From contig CM050655.1 in assembly GCA_027574665.1 (NCBI GenBank), positions 8,117,170 through 8,181,169 on the forward strand: a stretch of 64,000 nucleotides of DNA. Direction: 5' to 3'. Source of the stretch: Rhynochetos jubatus (taxonomy: Eukaryota > Chordata > Aves > Eurypygiformes > Rhynochetidae). The stretch's first letter is position 1; each line of letters starts with the position of its first letter. Below the pieces are notes generated by a model that was not told the origin of the DNA, ran no database searches, and saw only the letters and a list, made by a program, of their open reading frames with translations. Positions 13,619 to 27,129 of the stretch are shown here, in pieces. A program made the position numbers and the translations under genes.

Positions 13619-13759
13619 GGGAAGCAGACAGCAGTACCCTTTGATCAAGATACACATCTTGATCTCTTTTATCATTTTTTAAAAAAACAATAATATTACA
13701 ACAAAAAAAAAAATCATCATACAAGCTTTTCGATCAAAGTGTGTCACTGTCTGCTTCCC
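13619..13759. repeat. Foldback (inverted repeat) about 141 bp
   Basis: The arms pair as GGGAAGCAGACAG (13619-13631) with CTGTCTGCTTCCC (13747-13759), then an 8/8 unpaired section, then TTTGATC (13640-13646) with GATCAAA (13732-13738). A second perfect 9-bp inverted repeat with a 4-nt loop, GATCAAGAT-ACAC-ATCTTGATC, occupies 13643-13664 and competes with the inner stem. The centre is A-rich. It could be a small foldback or MITE-like element, or a structured intronic RNA. Confidence 0.7.
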
Positions 13760-15603
13760 AGTCAACATACTGGCAGCAAACTGGCAAGGTGCCCGGAAAG
13801 CGCAGGCAGCAGCTGGTGGGTTTGATTACCATCTGTATAGCCACTAATGTCTAAAATATTATGTCTCCATCTAGCGGGAAACTGCATTTACCAGGAAATT
13901 TGAAAACGGGTTGGAGCCTACTTCGGCGGATGGCAGAAGGAGCTGCGCGAGACTTGCCATCGGCAGAACTGGGCTCTAACGCCGCACCACGCTGGAAATC
14001 TATCTGAAGCAAGACGGGCGTTGGCGCCCTGCTGGTGGTTCCATCGCTCTGCTGGCACTCGCCCTTGAAATCATGTTTTCTCCAGAACCATTCATATCTA
14101 TTTCTGTCCTCTCCCAACAAACCGGCTCTTGACAACGCTCTGCAGAACCCTGGAAGCCCTAATGGCCAAAATTTGAAAATGCCTAAGAGGGAACAGGCAA
14201 AGGAAGGAGAGAGCAAGGATGCCATTAACGTGCAGGGCTCCTGAAACAAACAACAAGAAATGAGGTGAATATGCCAAGCCAATGTCTTCCTTTAAGAGGA
14301 GATAAGCTACAGCACATTAAAGCATTACCCCCCTGACTACTCCATGACAGGACATGCAAAATACTCCGTTAACTTTCTCACGTGGTTTCAGATAACATCC
14401 CTGACAGAATAGCGACGGGGGTAACACGAGATTCGCAAACCTGTTTTTCAGAAAAGTGCCACAGACACAGACCTTGGGACCCAGATTTAGAATCCACGTG
14501 GCTGCCTAAATAAAGGAGAAACTGAGGCACAAGCCAGCGCTCCGACAGCTCTCCTATGACGGACGGAGGACTAGAACAAATAGCTGTTAAAAGATGAATA
14601 CTACCACATTCGTTATACCCCCTTCCCTTTCATCGATTACCATCCTTTTTGACAACAACTCCGCTAGCAATGTACTGACTGGACATATTTTATGCACAGC
14701 CGTCTAGTGTGAAAGCTGCATGCTAATGAAGAACCATCAGTACAGCAAAATGAAATAAAGAACAACAACGAGATCATACTATTGATTTTTCCTACCCACA
14801 TATGGACTAGACCTAAATTCCCTTAGCCTGAGAAATCTGCTGAGATAACTCTCCAGCATAGCATGATTACATTCCCCTTAATGACTTACCTGGGTGCATG
14901 ATAGGTCCTAAAATAGCTCTTCTTTTCCTGAATATCTTTTAATAAAGTTGTTTAAGATGCATTTTGGTTTGACGCACCTAAACTAGGTACAGTAAAGCAT
15001 TTTCTACTTTTATCATATACTCCATTGCATCAGAAGTAAGTTTATTACTCCATAAATAATTCATTGAAAGGAACTTCAGTTTAACAGCACCTAATAGACA
15101 CAATCACTTAAGGTAGCATGCTGGCAAATTTCAGCTTTAAATCAGAAGCTGGTCTGTCTTCATGTAAAAAAAAAATCAACTTATCAGAAGAAAGCGTCGT
15201 TTTGAAGAAACTCAGGCATGAGCGCTTAAAAATGAAGTCAATACATGCCAACAACTTTTGTGCTAATTTATTATATTGCTTGTTTGTGCAGGAAGGGGAT
15301 GAGATTTGTTTCAATCTAATCTAATTCCCTTTATTTCAACAGAAACTACAAGAATTAGAAATGAATGTTGTTCCCTCAACAATTTGCTGTGATAGAAGCT
15401 TTATTTTTCAGGTCAGCACTCTCCGGTTTTGATTGCTCAATGGGAGCGCCACAATGGCTAAAAAAAGAACGCTCTGAAATGTTAGGAAACAGAAACTGCT
15501 GACTACCTGGTGAAGGAATAATGATTTATAATATATGAATAGGGGCAATAACTGGATAGCAGGCTGTACTCAAAAAAGCCTTAATTCACAGATTGGACAT
15601 CAG

Positions 15604-15651
15604 AAAGTCATAATCCATCGATCTAGCATCAGAATGATGGATTATGACTTT
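15604..15651. repeat. Perfect 16-bp inverted repeat with 16-nt loop
   Basis: AAAGTCATAATCCATC (15604-15619) and GATGGATTATGACTTT (15636-15651) are exact reverse complements separated by 16 nt. It sits deep in the 29.7-kb intron. No known transposon end is evident. Confidence 0.9.
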
Positions 15652-16256
15652 TTAAGAACATGTAGACATGTCAGCTTCACGAGCATTCCGGGAATCGTAG
15701 TCCAAATTGTATTACTGAGGTCATTGGAACAATTTCGGGTTTTTCCAATAAAGCTGATGCACTAATACTCTGAAATGTAAAAGTTCTCTTGGATCCATTT
15801 TTTTCTTTCAAACCCTAAGAATTCTCCAACCAAATATTCTATGTTGCCATCATTTATGATTGAAAAATTATGTATTTAAAATTACTTCAAGTCTATGTCA
15901 TTTTCTTAAAGAGACGAAAACAATTTAAAATCCTAATTGATTTTTATGTCAAAAGAGTTTTGTATTCAAAATTGGAGGTGAAAAAAAACCCCAAGATGCA
16001 AAGTGAGGGATTAATTACTGTGTTTTCTTTCAGGAAGAGCACTGACATATACTATGCACGTTTCCTCCTGCACTACTGCAAAAATATCTAATTTTTGACC
16101 TCTGATTCCTTCCTTTTTTCAACCCTGATTAGGTTTCAAACTGTGCCAAAAACAAAGTTATGATGTGAATTCGGATGGAATCTTTTATGAAAAGAAACAG
16201 TACCCCTGCAATGTGTGAATACCTAGAAGTTGAAGTGTGTGGGGTTTTCTTGTTGG

Positions 16257-16281
16257 TTTTTTTTGTTTGTTTGTTTGTTTT
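16257..16281. repeat. (TTTG)n simple repeat
   Basis: A T run is followed by about four GTTT units. It is intronic. Confidence 0.85.
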
Positions 16282-19200
16282 AATAAAGAAGCTTGTGTCA
16301 TATTAACTCAAAAAGACATCTAGCCTCTTCAATAAAATACTTGGAACTTCACCTTCCTCATAAAACCAAACATGGGCTAAGGTTATTGAAAGAAAAATTC
16401 AGAAAAGTTCAAGAGATTCTTTTATTGAGCATCACATATTTATGTACAAGTAAACCACAATTTCATTCATAACGTTCTATTACAAAATCTTCCAGCGGTG
16501 TTCCCCCATCACAATTAAGCGACGCCACCTGTAAATTAACAGCTACTGCATTAGATTAATTCAGTGGCTCAGATGGGTAGAAGTTCTTAAAACAAATGCT
16601 TTCTGCTCCATACAAGTGTTGAGAATAAAAAGAAAATCACATCAGTATAAAATATGAGTTAATCTTCTCAATGTATACACATATTAAAACCATAAAAAAC
16701 CTGTGACTAAAACCTCTTCCAAAGGTATAAAAATGTTAAGTATACAAGTAACAAGGGCTAAAGGGCAAAAGAAACAAACCAAACCAAGCTGGGGTTGCGT
16801 ATCTCTGTATTTTACCCACAAACTCCTTCGTATCTCCCCTGGTCTAGAAGGCTGTTACTCCTTCTCAGGTCTTTCTCACCTTATTTCCCTTCTTACTCTT
16901 AAATGTTTGTAAAAGAGCTTATTAATAAGTGGAACAGTACCCTTTAAAATCTCAATGGTTCGTAGAACAACAGGAAAAAATAACGCACTTCTTTACAACA
17001 GTAGGCAGAGGCAATTTACTTCATTCTGACAACTAAATATGAAATGGCTAATAAAAATCACTGCCATGTTACACACGCACTCCTTCCTCTAAACACACCT
17101 AATCCTCTTAGAGGTCTCCTGTAAAGGGATCACAGCACTGAAAAGCAACCACCTCTTTAAAAAAGCCTTAAACAACAATAATGCTGCACGACTGATCAAA
17201 AGGGAGAGCACCTCATGCGATTATCTTCACTGGGGAACTAACACTGGCAAGCTGCAATTACTCTGCTTGGAAGGCAGTCATGAGGACACCGTGGCCAACA
17301 ACACAGGTTTTCTGCTTGTGATTTATATGCTTGAGGTAATGACAAACGGTCAGGGTATCAGTTTTGCATCTTCTCTCCAAGAGCCTGTTGTGCAGTGCCT
17401 GGGCAGCGTCCAGCCAGGTTCGCTATTACTTCATCATCAACCATCTCCCACCCGAATTCTCCTCGGATCCTTTCCGACTTAGTATTTTCCCAGCTCAACT
17501 CAATGAAGCTTATGACATCAAACGAGACCAGGTAGGGTAGCTACAACCTTTCTAACCTTTCCAGACTGAAGAAAGAATACCACACTTAGGGGAAGACGGG
17601 AGCCAGGTAAATCGGGTTTCACCTGATTCCTCCTCTTTTTTGGATCTCTGCATTAGTCCTACCTCTTTTCTTGTTATTAAACTGGTTGTATCCTTCCCTT
17701 TTCTCCACTGACACCACCAATTCATTTCGTGTATATTTTGAAGCAGCAGTCAGATGTTAACTTTGTGTCTTTAATGACGTGTGCTTGAACCAATGACCTT
17801 GACGTGAAAGGCTCTGTAGAGCTTTAGCGTTCCCCCGACACTCCAGGCCCCTTTATTCGCCCGGTTTATAAGCAAAACCTGTGTGCAAAAGGGACGCTTA
17901 CTCACAATTACTATTATGATCCTTCTGCTGTGGCAGTACATGGCACAGAGAAAATATGAATTATAAAGTGCATGGGTTAGTAAAATTTAAATCAAGCAAA
18001 TGTTTAATATTAAGCCATTTCATCTTTTTCCAAAGTTCGGCAAATTTATTACAAAGCATTGAAATTGCACTTCAAGCCCTAAGGCTTGCAGTGTTGGAGC
18101 CTGCCTGATTAATGTAATTAAAAGAATAGCATAACTCAAAATTTATTAAAATTAAATCTATGTGGCCTTATTGTTTACTTCCAACTGATAGCATGATTTG
18201 TAGCTAAAAATGTGCAGTGCTTAATACCTGACAAGTTGTTGAAGCACATCCCCCTTTCTCCTGCTGTGCATATGATTAAAAGAGCAGAGGTTAAACACGG
18301 CAATATAAAAAAATTGGGGAATTCTATTTCTGGTCACAGTGGTGCTTAGTTCCCCCTTGTCATTTTTACAATAAGCAGGTGCTGCTGAAGAGGTGGAAAA
18401 GTCTCATGACAGGAGGACACCAAGCTGGAGAAGGGTAGGAACATGCTTCCTTGGCCAGAATCTTCCTCCCTTCCACGGTCACTAAGTGTCTTGTATTGCA
18501 GTTTGTTATCTTAGTCAGGACACGGCTGGCAGGAGGAGCCAAGCTTCATGAATTAGATAACTCGACACACGTAGCTTGCGAGGCCTGATCCGGAGTAATG
18601 TTCAGTGGGTGCAAAGCTGACTAGTTTATGTGGCATAAAAATACTCTCTTACACAGTGCTTGGGAGACACTTGCAAGTGCATGGCCAGCAAATGCTGGCT
18701 AATGTACTCAGGGATCCCAGAGGTCTAAGAGGCAGGTTTTATGTGATGGAAATCTAATTTTCTTCACTCTTAAACCACAGTAGAAAAGCTTACTTTTTCT
18801 GCAGATGTTACCTGCATATCTTCATTTTCTCCTGCAGCAATTCTGCGTTTTCCTTCAGCCACTGTACTGATCAGCAGCCCCTCCCAGAACACGAGGTGGA
18901 AAAGGAATGAAAAAATTAAAACAACTTGGCAAATGTACCTATATATACATATTTCATGTTAGCATAGTTATGCTTTAGAAATTATGGCAACAGCAATAGA
19001 ATTCCACTGCTGTGATCATGGATAATCAAAGCAGGTGAAAAAAAATAAGCCAGTGCTGAAGTATTTTCAAAGGTATGAAAGTCTTTACTGTTGTGTAATT
19101 TAAATTTACTTGCCATTACTTGAAATTTCTTTTCGTCTGTGTGATTAGAATTTAAATGCTCCTGAAGTCTATTAACAAACATAATTCCTGTTACATTGCA

Positions 19201-22200
19201 GGAATACTGCAGCAACCTTCTCTTAATGTTGAAAACTATCTAAGCTTCTTAATTTCCCATGGAAAATACATAACAAAATTAATTAAAATGTTTTGAATAT
19301 GAAGTCTTATTTGGGAATGATCCATAAGATGAACTGATAGAGTACTTCCTACTTTACTCATACATGCACACACATCACAAAACTGTGGCAGTATTTTGTA
19401 CAACTGTAAATATGGGATGTCTGCATTTTTGCAAGAATATTTTTCAATTTCATAATTTTCAATTGGAGGCCCAATTTTGCTACTGTTACATACCATGGTA
19501 ATGTAGTGTCTATTTTAGCTACAATCCTAGTAGATGCCTTGGGCTACAGTGGATTGAAAATACCTGAATTGGATTGTAAATCCTAACCGGACACTCAAAA
19601 TTTATACCTGACAGCAGTAAAAGAAGCACAGAAATTAAAAGCATTCTCATGGGTTCTCTCATGATGAATTTGTCCATTAGTGTCCATCTCAACAATTTCT
19701 TTAAATATCAAATTCAAGATGGCATTGACAAGTACAAATTAGTGTTTCCTGAAGACAGGGTTCAATAGAATATTAGCGTCACACTGAAGTTTTTATGCAG
19801 CCCAAGTAAGTTGGGTCTGAACAGGGAACTAGTTGGCAGAGTCAATCTGCCCCCCAGGTGATACTGAATCTGTGATACCCCCCTGCACCATAATGGTTTA
19901 TTGTAGCATTGGGCGAGTTTAGTGTACTCTTACTGAGAGCCTTCATTTACTCCCCCTGCCATACTGATCTTACTGGACTTGACAGGCAGAATCCTCTAAG
20001 TGGCACAAATCTATAAAAATGGCCTTTTATACAACTGAATTTAGGGTTTAGTTTGTTACCAGTCATGCTACCTTTTCTTTACTTCTTGGCCATACTTCCC
20101 CGATTGATTTGGCAGAAAGAGAAAAGGGAAAATAAAACCCCTAATTCTATATTTCTGCATAGGTTGGAGTTATGGACACCTATCTGATTAAGCCATTAAT
20201 TTTCCTCCTAAAATTGGTAGTACCTTAACAGGTAAGTGCTAAGAAAGAAAACCGGTCATCTTTTTAATTGTATTTATTTACTATGAAGTGGAACAATTCA
20301 TGTTATAGTCTGCAAAGCGATAAATGTATTAAAATGGCAATCAAGCACTGAAAAACTTTAGTGTCTAATTCCCAATTCCCAGAGCAACCCACAGCCCCCT
20401 CTTTAATATACCATGTCCTGTTGGCCCTTTAATGTAGTCTTTAAACTCTCCTGTTTCCTAAATAAGCTCCCTTACTGCAGACTTCTAGGTTTTATACTAA
20501 TGCTTATGGTTTGCTGTTTATTAGCTTGTGTAATGTTCCCGCTACTATGAAAGGAATAAAAAAATCCACAAGACAAGTTCTCATTTTATCTTGCACTTGC
20601 AAATATTAAGATTCTCCTAGTCTGTCAGACTTCTGAGCTTGTCTAATGTCTGTCATTTGTATCCAAAATTAATAAAGTCTATCCATGCTGTATGATTTTT
20701 CAGTTGCTCTGATTCTGATTAGACACAATAATTTGTAATTTAAATTCACATAAATATGCCATTGTAGCAATGTGTTTGCGTTGTCAGTTTTAAAGCCTCG
20801 GCCTCTATGACTCTGATACCAAAGCCCTGTTCTTTCCGCTCATTACAAAGTTCCAGTAACGCTTGGACTGACCAATTACTTCTGGTAATTTGATTATGTA
20901 CCCTCTATCTTTTATTATTTACCCATTTAACTGAGGATTGATCAGAACAAAGAGACACAATTAAACACACTGCAATAAAACCAGTATGAATAACAAGGGT
21001 AGGAACTGAAGTCAAGCCAGCAGGAGTTAGGAAACACAGAGATAAGACTGAAATCCTGTCTTTAACTTCTCCTATTGTGTTTTGTGGTGCCAGGGTTGCA
21101 AAGAAAAGGGTATTATTTTTACATTCAGTAATGCAGAGAGCTATATTTGCAAGGAAGGAGGGACAAAAGACAAAATCTCTGTCACGGCAAAATGAGTAAC
21201 GTTTGGCTCCTTACTTCCATCTTGACAATTTCGTGATTTCTCAAACAAAATTATTAAACGGGAGTGAATGGTTCAGTACGGAGTGAAATACCAGCACACG
21301 CGCACCTATCAACAGACTCAAGGGGTCATTCTCGACATGGACGGAGACGTAATGATGGTTTTAGGAATCCCACCGGAGGGCACCACATTGCACCCCTGGT
21401 AGGACTTTAGACAACAAGATACAAAAACGAAGAAAAAAGGAAAAAGTCACTCTCTTTTAATCTAGGCCTGGAGGGACAACAGTAATGCTGAAAATTGAAA
21501 ATAGTCTCCCATAACAAGCCTAAGTGAGGCTAAAATCTTTAAATACTTCATTTGGAATACAATCATTACAGGTAATTTAACACTTCTGCAAATGTAAATC
21601 TTCAGCTACATCCTAACTCCTGAAGAATACAAAAAGCTGGCAGAGTAGCTTCCTTAAAACAAAAGAAAATCATTAAGAGTCCTAAATGTGTAACAGCCAG
21701 ATGAAAATGATAAATGGGTGTCATGAATACAAAATGAATGCTAAGAAAAACTCTGAGAGAATGTTAGGCAGATATTCAAAGCAGAATAAACTCTAAGGAA
21801 CATCCCTATCACTCCTCCGTTTTATTAAGCAGGAGTAATACGTGGAGTCTACGCACATTGTCAGTGTATTGCAAATCTAAGCAGTGAATCTAAAGATGTA
21901 CACCTGAACTCCAGCCTGTTAGTGCCCGAAACCTGCCCACAGCCTTGAGCGACCCAGAATTCAAGACTTCTCAAGCACGGGATGTTTTCACAACTCAGGG
22001 ACCGTATTTGGATGGCCTCGCTATAAATGAAGCACGCGATATTCACTTTTATCACTTAGAATCTATGCCATTTCCTTAACTGTATTCACAAGCCAAATTT
22101 GATATGCACAGTCAAAGTAAACTACAGAGCAACTGCACAGAAGACATTGTTCCTGGTGCAGCGTTCTTTCAACAGAACAAAGAGACAACAAAACTTTTAC

Positions 22201-22454
22201 GAAGCCCATGAATTCTAACACTAAGAAAACAGAGTAACACAATATTAGCATGTTGTTGACGCAAAATGTTCTGTGCTGTCAGGGCAGTAACAAAATTTTC
22301 TGGAATATGTTTTTACGATACTGTTGGATTCCTGTAGACCCAACCTAAAAGTTCAGAAGGACCACTCCTCATAAAAAGGGGAGAACATAGTGTTAATGTG
22401 TTTCAGCTGAAACAATCCATGTTTATTCGGGGTTCATCCTGGACACAGCACCGT

Positions 22455-22484
22455 CTGCAGCGTAACTCTGCAGCGTAACTGCAG
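22455..22484. repeat. 13-bp direct repeat, two copies plus partial
   Basis: CTGCAGCGTAACT is present at 22455-22467 and exactly again at 22468-22480, followed by GCAG. Confidence 0.9.
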
Positions 22485-25400
22485 AACTTACGTGGGCTCT
22501 GGCGTAGGCTTTGCAATCTGAGACAGAGACGAATTTTGAGGGTGAAACCAGTCTGGGGGAAAAACAGGCAAATAAAGTTCATACAAATACTCACCACCTT
22601 AGCATCTTAAGGTCAGCCAAAGATTCTGCCCACTTTTACAAGCAAGAAAAAGCAAGCATTAGGTATAAACAATTAAGTATTCCTCCTCAGCTTTTTTAAG
22701 GTGCTCAAGAGGAGACTGAGGATGACTTCACTACCAAATTTTCAACAGTGCAAGGCAAAGCCAAATCATAAAATACTTCAGATAATAGTCTTAATCATGC
22801 AACACTCCAAAAGACTCTAGCTGCGGTCTTTCCAAGCCCACCCTGCGGAGATACAGTATAGCCCATCTATTTGATGTTGTTCATCTGAGTGCAATAGCTG
22901 GGAATACATAATGAGGTCTTAGCTACTACAAGCAGCAGAGTGGATTGGAGGGAGACACCCAAAGCACAAGGTTAGTTAAGGCTGATGGAAGTTGCAGATT
23001 GGAACCTATTTCCCGAACCAGAAGAACAAGAGATAGTGAAGCTCAGTGTGCTGGGGCTGGTGGGAGCTGGCCATCAGCCCACACTGAAGAAGGGGTTTGG
23101 AAGGACAAACTTTCCATCTCTGCTCTGTCGCTAGCAACCTTTAAATGACTCCTGCTTCAGGATCAAATGGTGAAAGCAACAGTATAGGAACTCGGTCACG
23201 GCCCCTCTCTGCATAGCTGTGCGTGGGCTACCTCAGCTTGTTCTCTTTAGGAGGACACGAAGAGCACACCAAACCCAAGTACATGATTCTCCTTCCAGTA
23301 CCACTTGGCAGCTTCTTCCCATGTTTCTGGTGCCTCATAATATTGTTGCAGTCTATTCGGATTCTCATGAAAGGATCAAGCATTATGCTTTGCATAAAGT
23401 CCATCCCTTTGCCAAAGTTTTCTCCTTTTAAGCCCTAATAAAAACATTTTGAATGCTTACAGTGAACCTAAATGGTGTTGAAGTCTTCCAAAAGTCTAGC
23501 AAGCTACAAAGAACAAATAATACAAATGTTGAAGAAAACAGTTGTTTTGTTAATATTCTATTTACACAGCTGGGACCTTAGGAATTTTATCCATCTGTAT
23601 ATTTAGTAAACAAGGCAAATTGATGTGAAGAACTGACAGCCCTTAAGTAAAAAAAAAAAAAAACAAAAACAAAAACCCCAAAAGCAGTAAAATTAAAAGA
23701 AGACTCCCCCAGTCTGTCTTTTTCTATTCCAGATAGACATGCACACCTCCCCCGTAACCATGAAGCACAAAGTAACTGGAGACGATTCTTCACAGACAGA
23801 TGTAATTTATAACAAAGACAGGAAAAGGCAACCCAAACTCAGAGCTTGCTGCCCTTCCTACAAAGTTCAGCTCCTTACCAAGAAAAAGCAGAGAATAATT
23901 TGTTTGGTTTCTGCTCTCAACTCCTTTTTCTTTTATTGTGAAAAGTTTCCATTGTCCTTTTATGTTTTGATTATTGAGTAAGTTTAAAGACTTGCCAAAT
24001 AGCCCTAGATTATTAACAGACCACCACTATTTAACTTTGAATGCTTTAACAAAATAAAGGCACAGTTCACATTAATATTCTATGCCCTCATTTTATTTAT
24101 TATCTTTTCTTTGAAATTTAAACAATTTTCCTAGCTAAGGTTTATTACATGTAAGCTTAAGTAGCAATATAAGTTACCTCACATACCAAGCAGACATCCT
24201 ATAAAACTCAGCTTTCTAATCAGTAACACCGCATTTTGCTGAGCTTAGCATATGTATAGGAAATCAAAATAATGTTTTATGAATTAAATATTTAAATAGA
24301 TCAGATTCAATATTCAGTTAAAATACTTTACGCTGTATCTTATGACGCTGTAAAATTCGAGGCGAAATTAGGAAACATACCAACTTTCTGGTGCATTTTA
24401 AAAAGGGGCTTTCAAAGGACTGCAAAATTTGTCTGTTATTAAAAGTCTGAATATATTTGTCCTCATAACACCAACTAAAAGGATACAAGTTTATAAAAAT
24501 GTATATTGATTATAAATCATCACAGTAAGGAAATGCCATGCTGTTTATTTATATGAATAAAGTCTATGCTATTCATAACATAAGGTCACAAGATGTATGA
24601 ATTTGATACATAAATATTCACCCATGGGAATACATTCCCATGAAATATCACATCACTTGTCCATTCCACAGATACTTTTATGAATACAATTTAATCTTCA
24701 AGATGATGAAAAGCTGCAGATAAAGGTAGGGGGCACAACACCAGTTCATGGATCTCTGCCTGCTAATTAACAAAAATGATGCTGAAAATTTTGGAAATAG
24801 GGTAATTGCTCCTTCAAACCAATCTCCAGTAGGTCACACTGGACCAGCAAGGCCCAAATTGTTCTTGCTGGCAAACAATTAGAAAAAAAAAAAAAGAAAA
24901 GGGCAAGCTAAATTTGAACCAGTAAAATAAAATGAAACAGTATTTCCTTGAATAACTCTGATCCATGCTATGTTACATGGAAGATTTTAACAAAAACCAG
25001 TATTGTTCTGTAGTAGACATAATGCAATGGGATAGTTCAAATAAAATGTGTCCTTTGCTTCGGCAGATTCCCTACAAACATCATTCTTTGAACTACCTAA
25101 AAAATTAGGATGGAGTTTGCAAATTACTTTCTACTAACATGCCAGCAGCAGCCTCTTTGGTTCTCACCAGCTTACTTAAAAAGCTCTTTGGACTGAGTTT
25201 GCCATGCTGGCTGAACTAGCAACCTGCTTTCTAGATTCTCAGCTCTCCAACAACGTGCCTTCTGAACAGCGGAGGGCATGTCGCAGACCCCAGAACCTTA
25301 TGGACCTTGCTCCAGCAGAGCTGACTACACTGAATGGTGCCAGGACAGAGCCTGGACTCTGAAAGTCTTTCAAGAGGTCTGCTTTCGAGTGAGGGAGACA

Positions 25401-26926
25401 TGCAAGAATAGCAATTCTGTTAAAAGCGTTTATTTTTTCTTTTAAACTGGAATTAAATCAAACTGAAAAAAATCTCAATCTTCCATGAAAAAAAATTTTG
25501 ATCGTTGCTCAGCTTGAGATATTTTCTTTTACGCTGGTCAAGCAACACAAGAACTCCCAAAGGGCATCAACAGAGTTAGCTGTTCAGGAATACTAAAAAG
25601 TAAAACAAAATTCATATCCTAATAGTCTACCTCCAGGTGCTTTGCTTAACCACAAGTCAATACATTTCTGCCAATCTCATTGTCTTCCATTAAAAATACT
25701 TATCAATCTACATAAATTTTACAAGTGTGCCATACTCTTCCAATACAGCACTTGGTCATTCAGATCTTACAACACTCCAGTGAACAGCAGAAAGATGCTG
25801 TCACTAAGATACAGTCTGTCCTTCCAGTCAAAGCCTACAGCTCCTAGTTGACTTGCATTCCAGCAAATAAATTAGCCATTACTGCTGTTATCAGAACTAT
25901 GTATGTTTACACACACGCATGCTTACAGAAATCAAGCCACTTTCTAACTAAATAATTAATAAACTCAGAGACCACATCTGTGTATGTATTAATTCCTGCA
26001 GTTTCAGAAATGTTTTGCTGCCAACAATTCAAGGGGTTTTTTTCCTCTCTCTCTTATTTAACCTCACACAGTCAAAAAACGTCATGCTTTGTCAACTGTA
26101 CAACTGCAATAAAAAGTTATGATGAGCTTCAAAATTTCTTTTGCTCTAGTATCTTTAGCTTTTCATCCTCCAGGATACTAAGCAATGTGACCCCCGTCGC
26201 TTCTCAGTTTAACTCCGTGTATATGAATAGGTCCATTGAAGTAAAAGTTCCCAAGTGCTTAAAAAGAGGCACTTGTTTAAATGCTGGCTGGGTCAGAACC
26301 ATAGCACTCAGCATAGCGAGGGCACAGCCCACGTCAGCCATTCGGCATTTTTCTGCATTCACTTTTACTTTCAGACTTCATGCATGTTATTGAATTAAAA
26401 ATCAGGTTTGTTTTGCAGTTGATGTTTCCTAAGAAAATAATTTCAAAACCATTTTTTCAATCTTTCTCTAAAGGAAGATTTGAAAAAGTACTGAGCACCA
26501 GCTTATGAATTCCACTAACTCTCTGGAGTTTCAGAGCAGCACAGTTCAGCTACCAAAACTCAGGAATGTTAAAATAGCTATAGAAGACCATCAGCGTGTG
26601 ACCTACACGGAAGCAGAACTGTTAAAGGTCAGTACATCTCCACTACTGGCAACTGAGTATACCAAAGAGAGTCTTGGAGAAACAAGGGTGGCTTCTAGAG
26701 TGCAAGATACGCTTAAAATATTTCAAGTAGTACTGCATACATTTCCAACAGATTCCACTTTTCATTCAGACTAATCACAACTCCTTCAAGATCTCTCTGG
26801 TTACAGCCATAGCAAACTTCAAGATCAAAGGACTGAGCATCAGTGATTTTGTTGTCACAAAACTCACTGGCTCTCCAGCTGTTTACTTGAGTAATCCAGT
26901 CTTGGGTACTACACGCTTCTGTAACG

Positions 26927-26979
26927 GACATCAAAACTTTCCCCTTAGACATCAACACTTTCCCCTTAGACATCAACAG
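26927..26979. repeat. 21-bp tandem repeat, about 2.5 copies
   Basis: GACATCAAAACTTTCCCCTT plus A, then the same unit with one change (CAAC for CAAA), then GACATCAACAG. The near identity points to a recent duplication. Confidence 0.9.
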
Positions 26980-27129
26980 ACCAAGTACCAGTTTGTTAGT
27001 TTTCAACAGTCATAATCATAAAATAATGAACCTACTCCAGAAGCTTCTATTAGTTTTGATCTTCATAGTATTAGAAGCTTGAGGAAATGTTTTGAAGGAA
27101 AAAATAAAAAAGGAGATGGATAGTAAAGA

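Noticed and set aside
13851-14282. 143-codon minus-strand frame
   Set aside because: It is adjacent to the foldback but has no family resemblance and no suitable splice sites in phase.
14890-14927. 38-nt minus-strand exon candidate with a strong donor (CCCAG|gtaagt)
   Set aside because: It starts in phase 0 but ends in phase 2, which does not fit exon 6, and it has no motif. It is probably a cryptic donor.
24174-24194. 21-nt phase-0 micro-exon candidate (tttatag|...GAG|gtaactt)
   Set aside because: It is too short to support, and similar acceptor-donor pairs arise by chance in a 30-kb intron.
25061-25070. GCTTCGGCAG, resembling the start of U6 snRNA
   Set aside because: Only ten bases match, and the following sequence is unrelated to U6.
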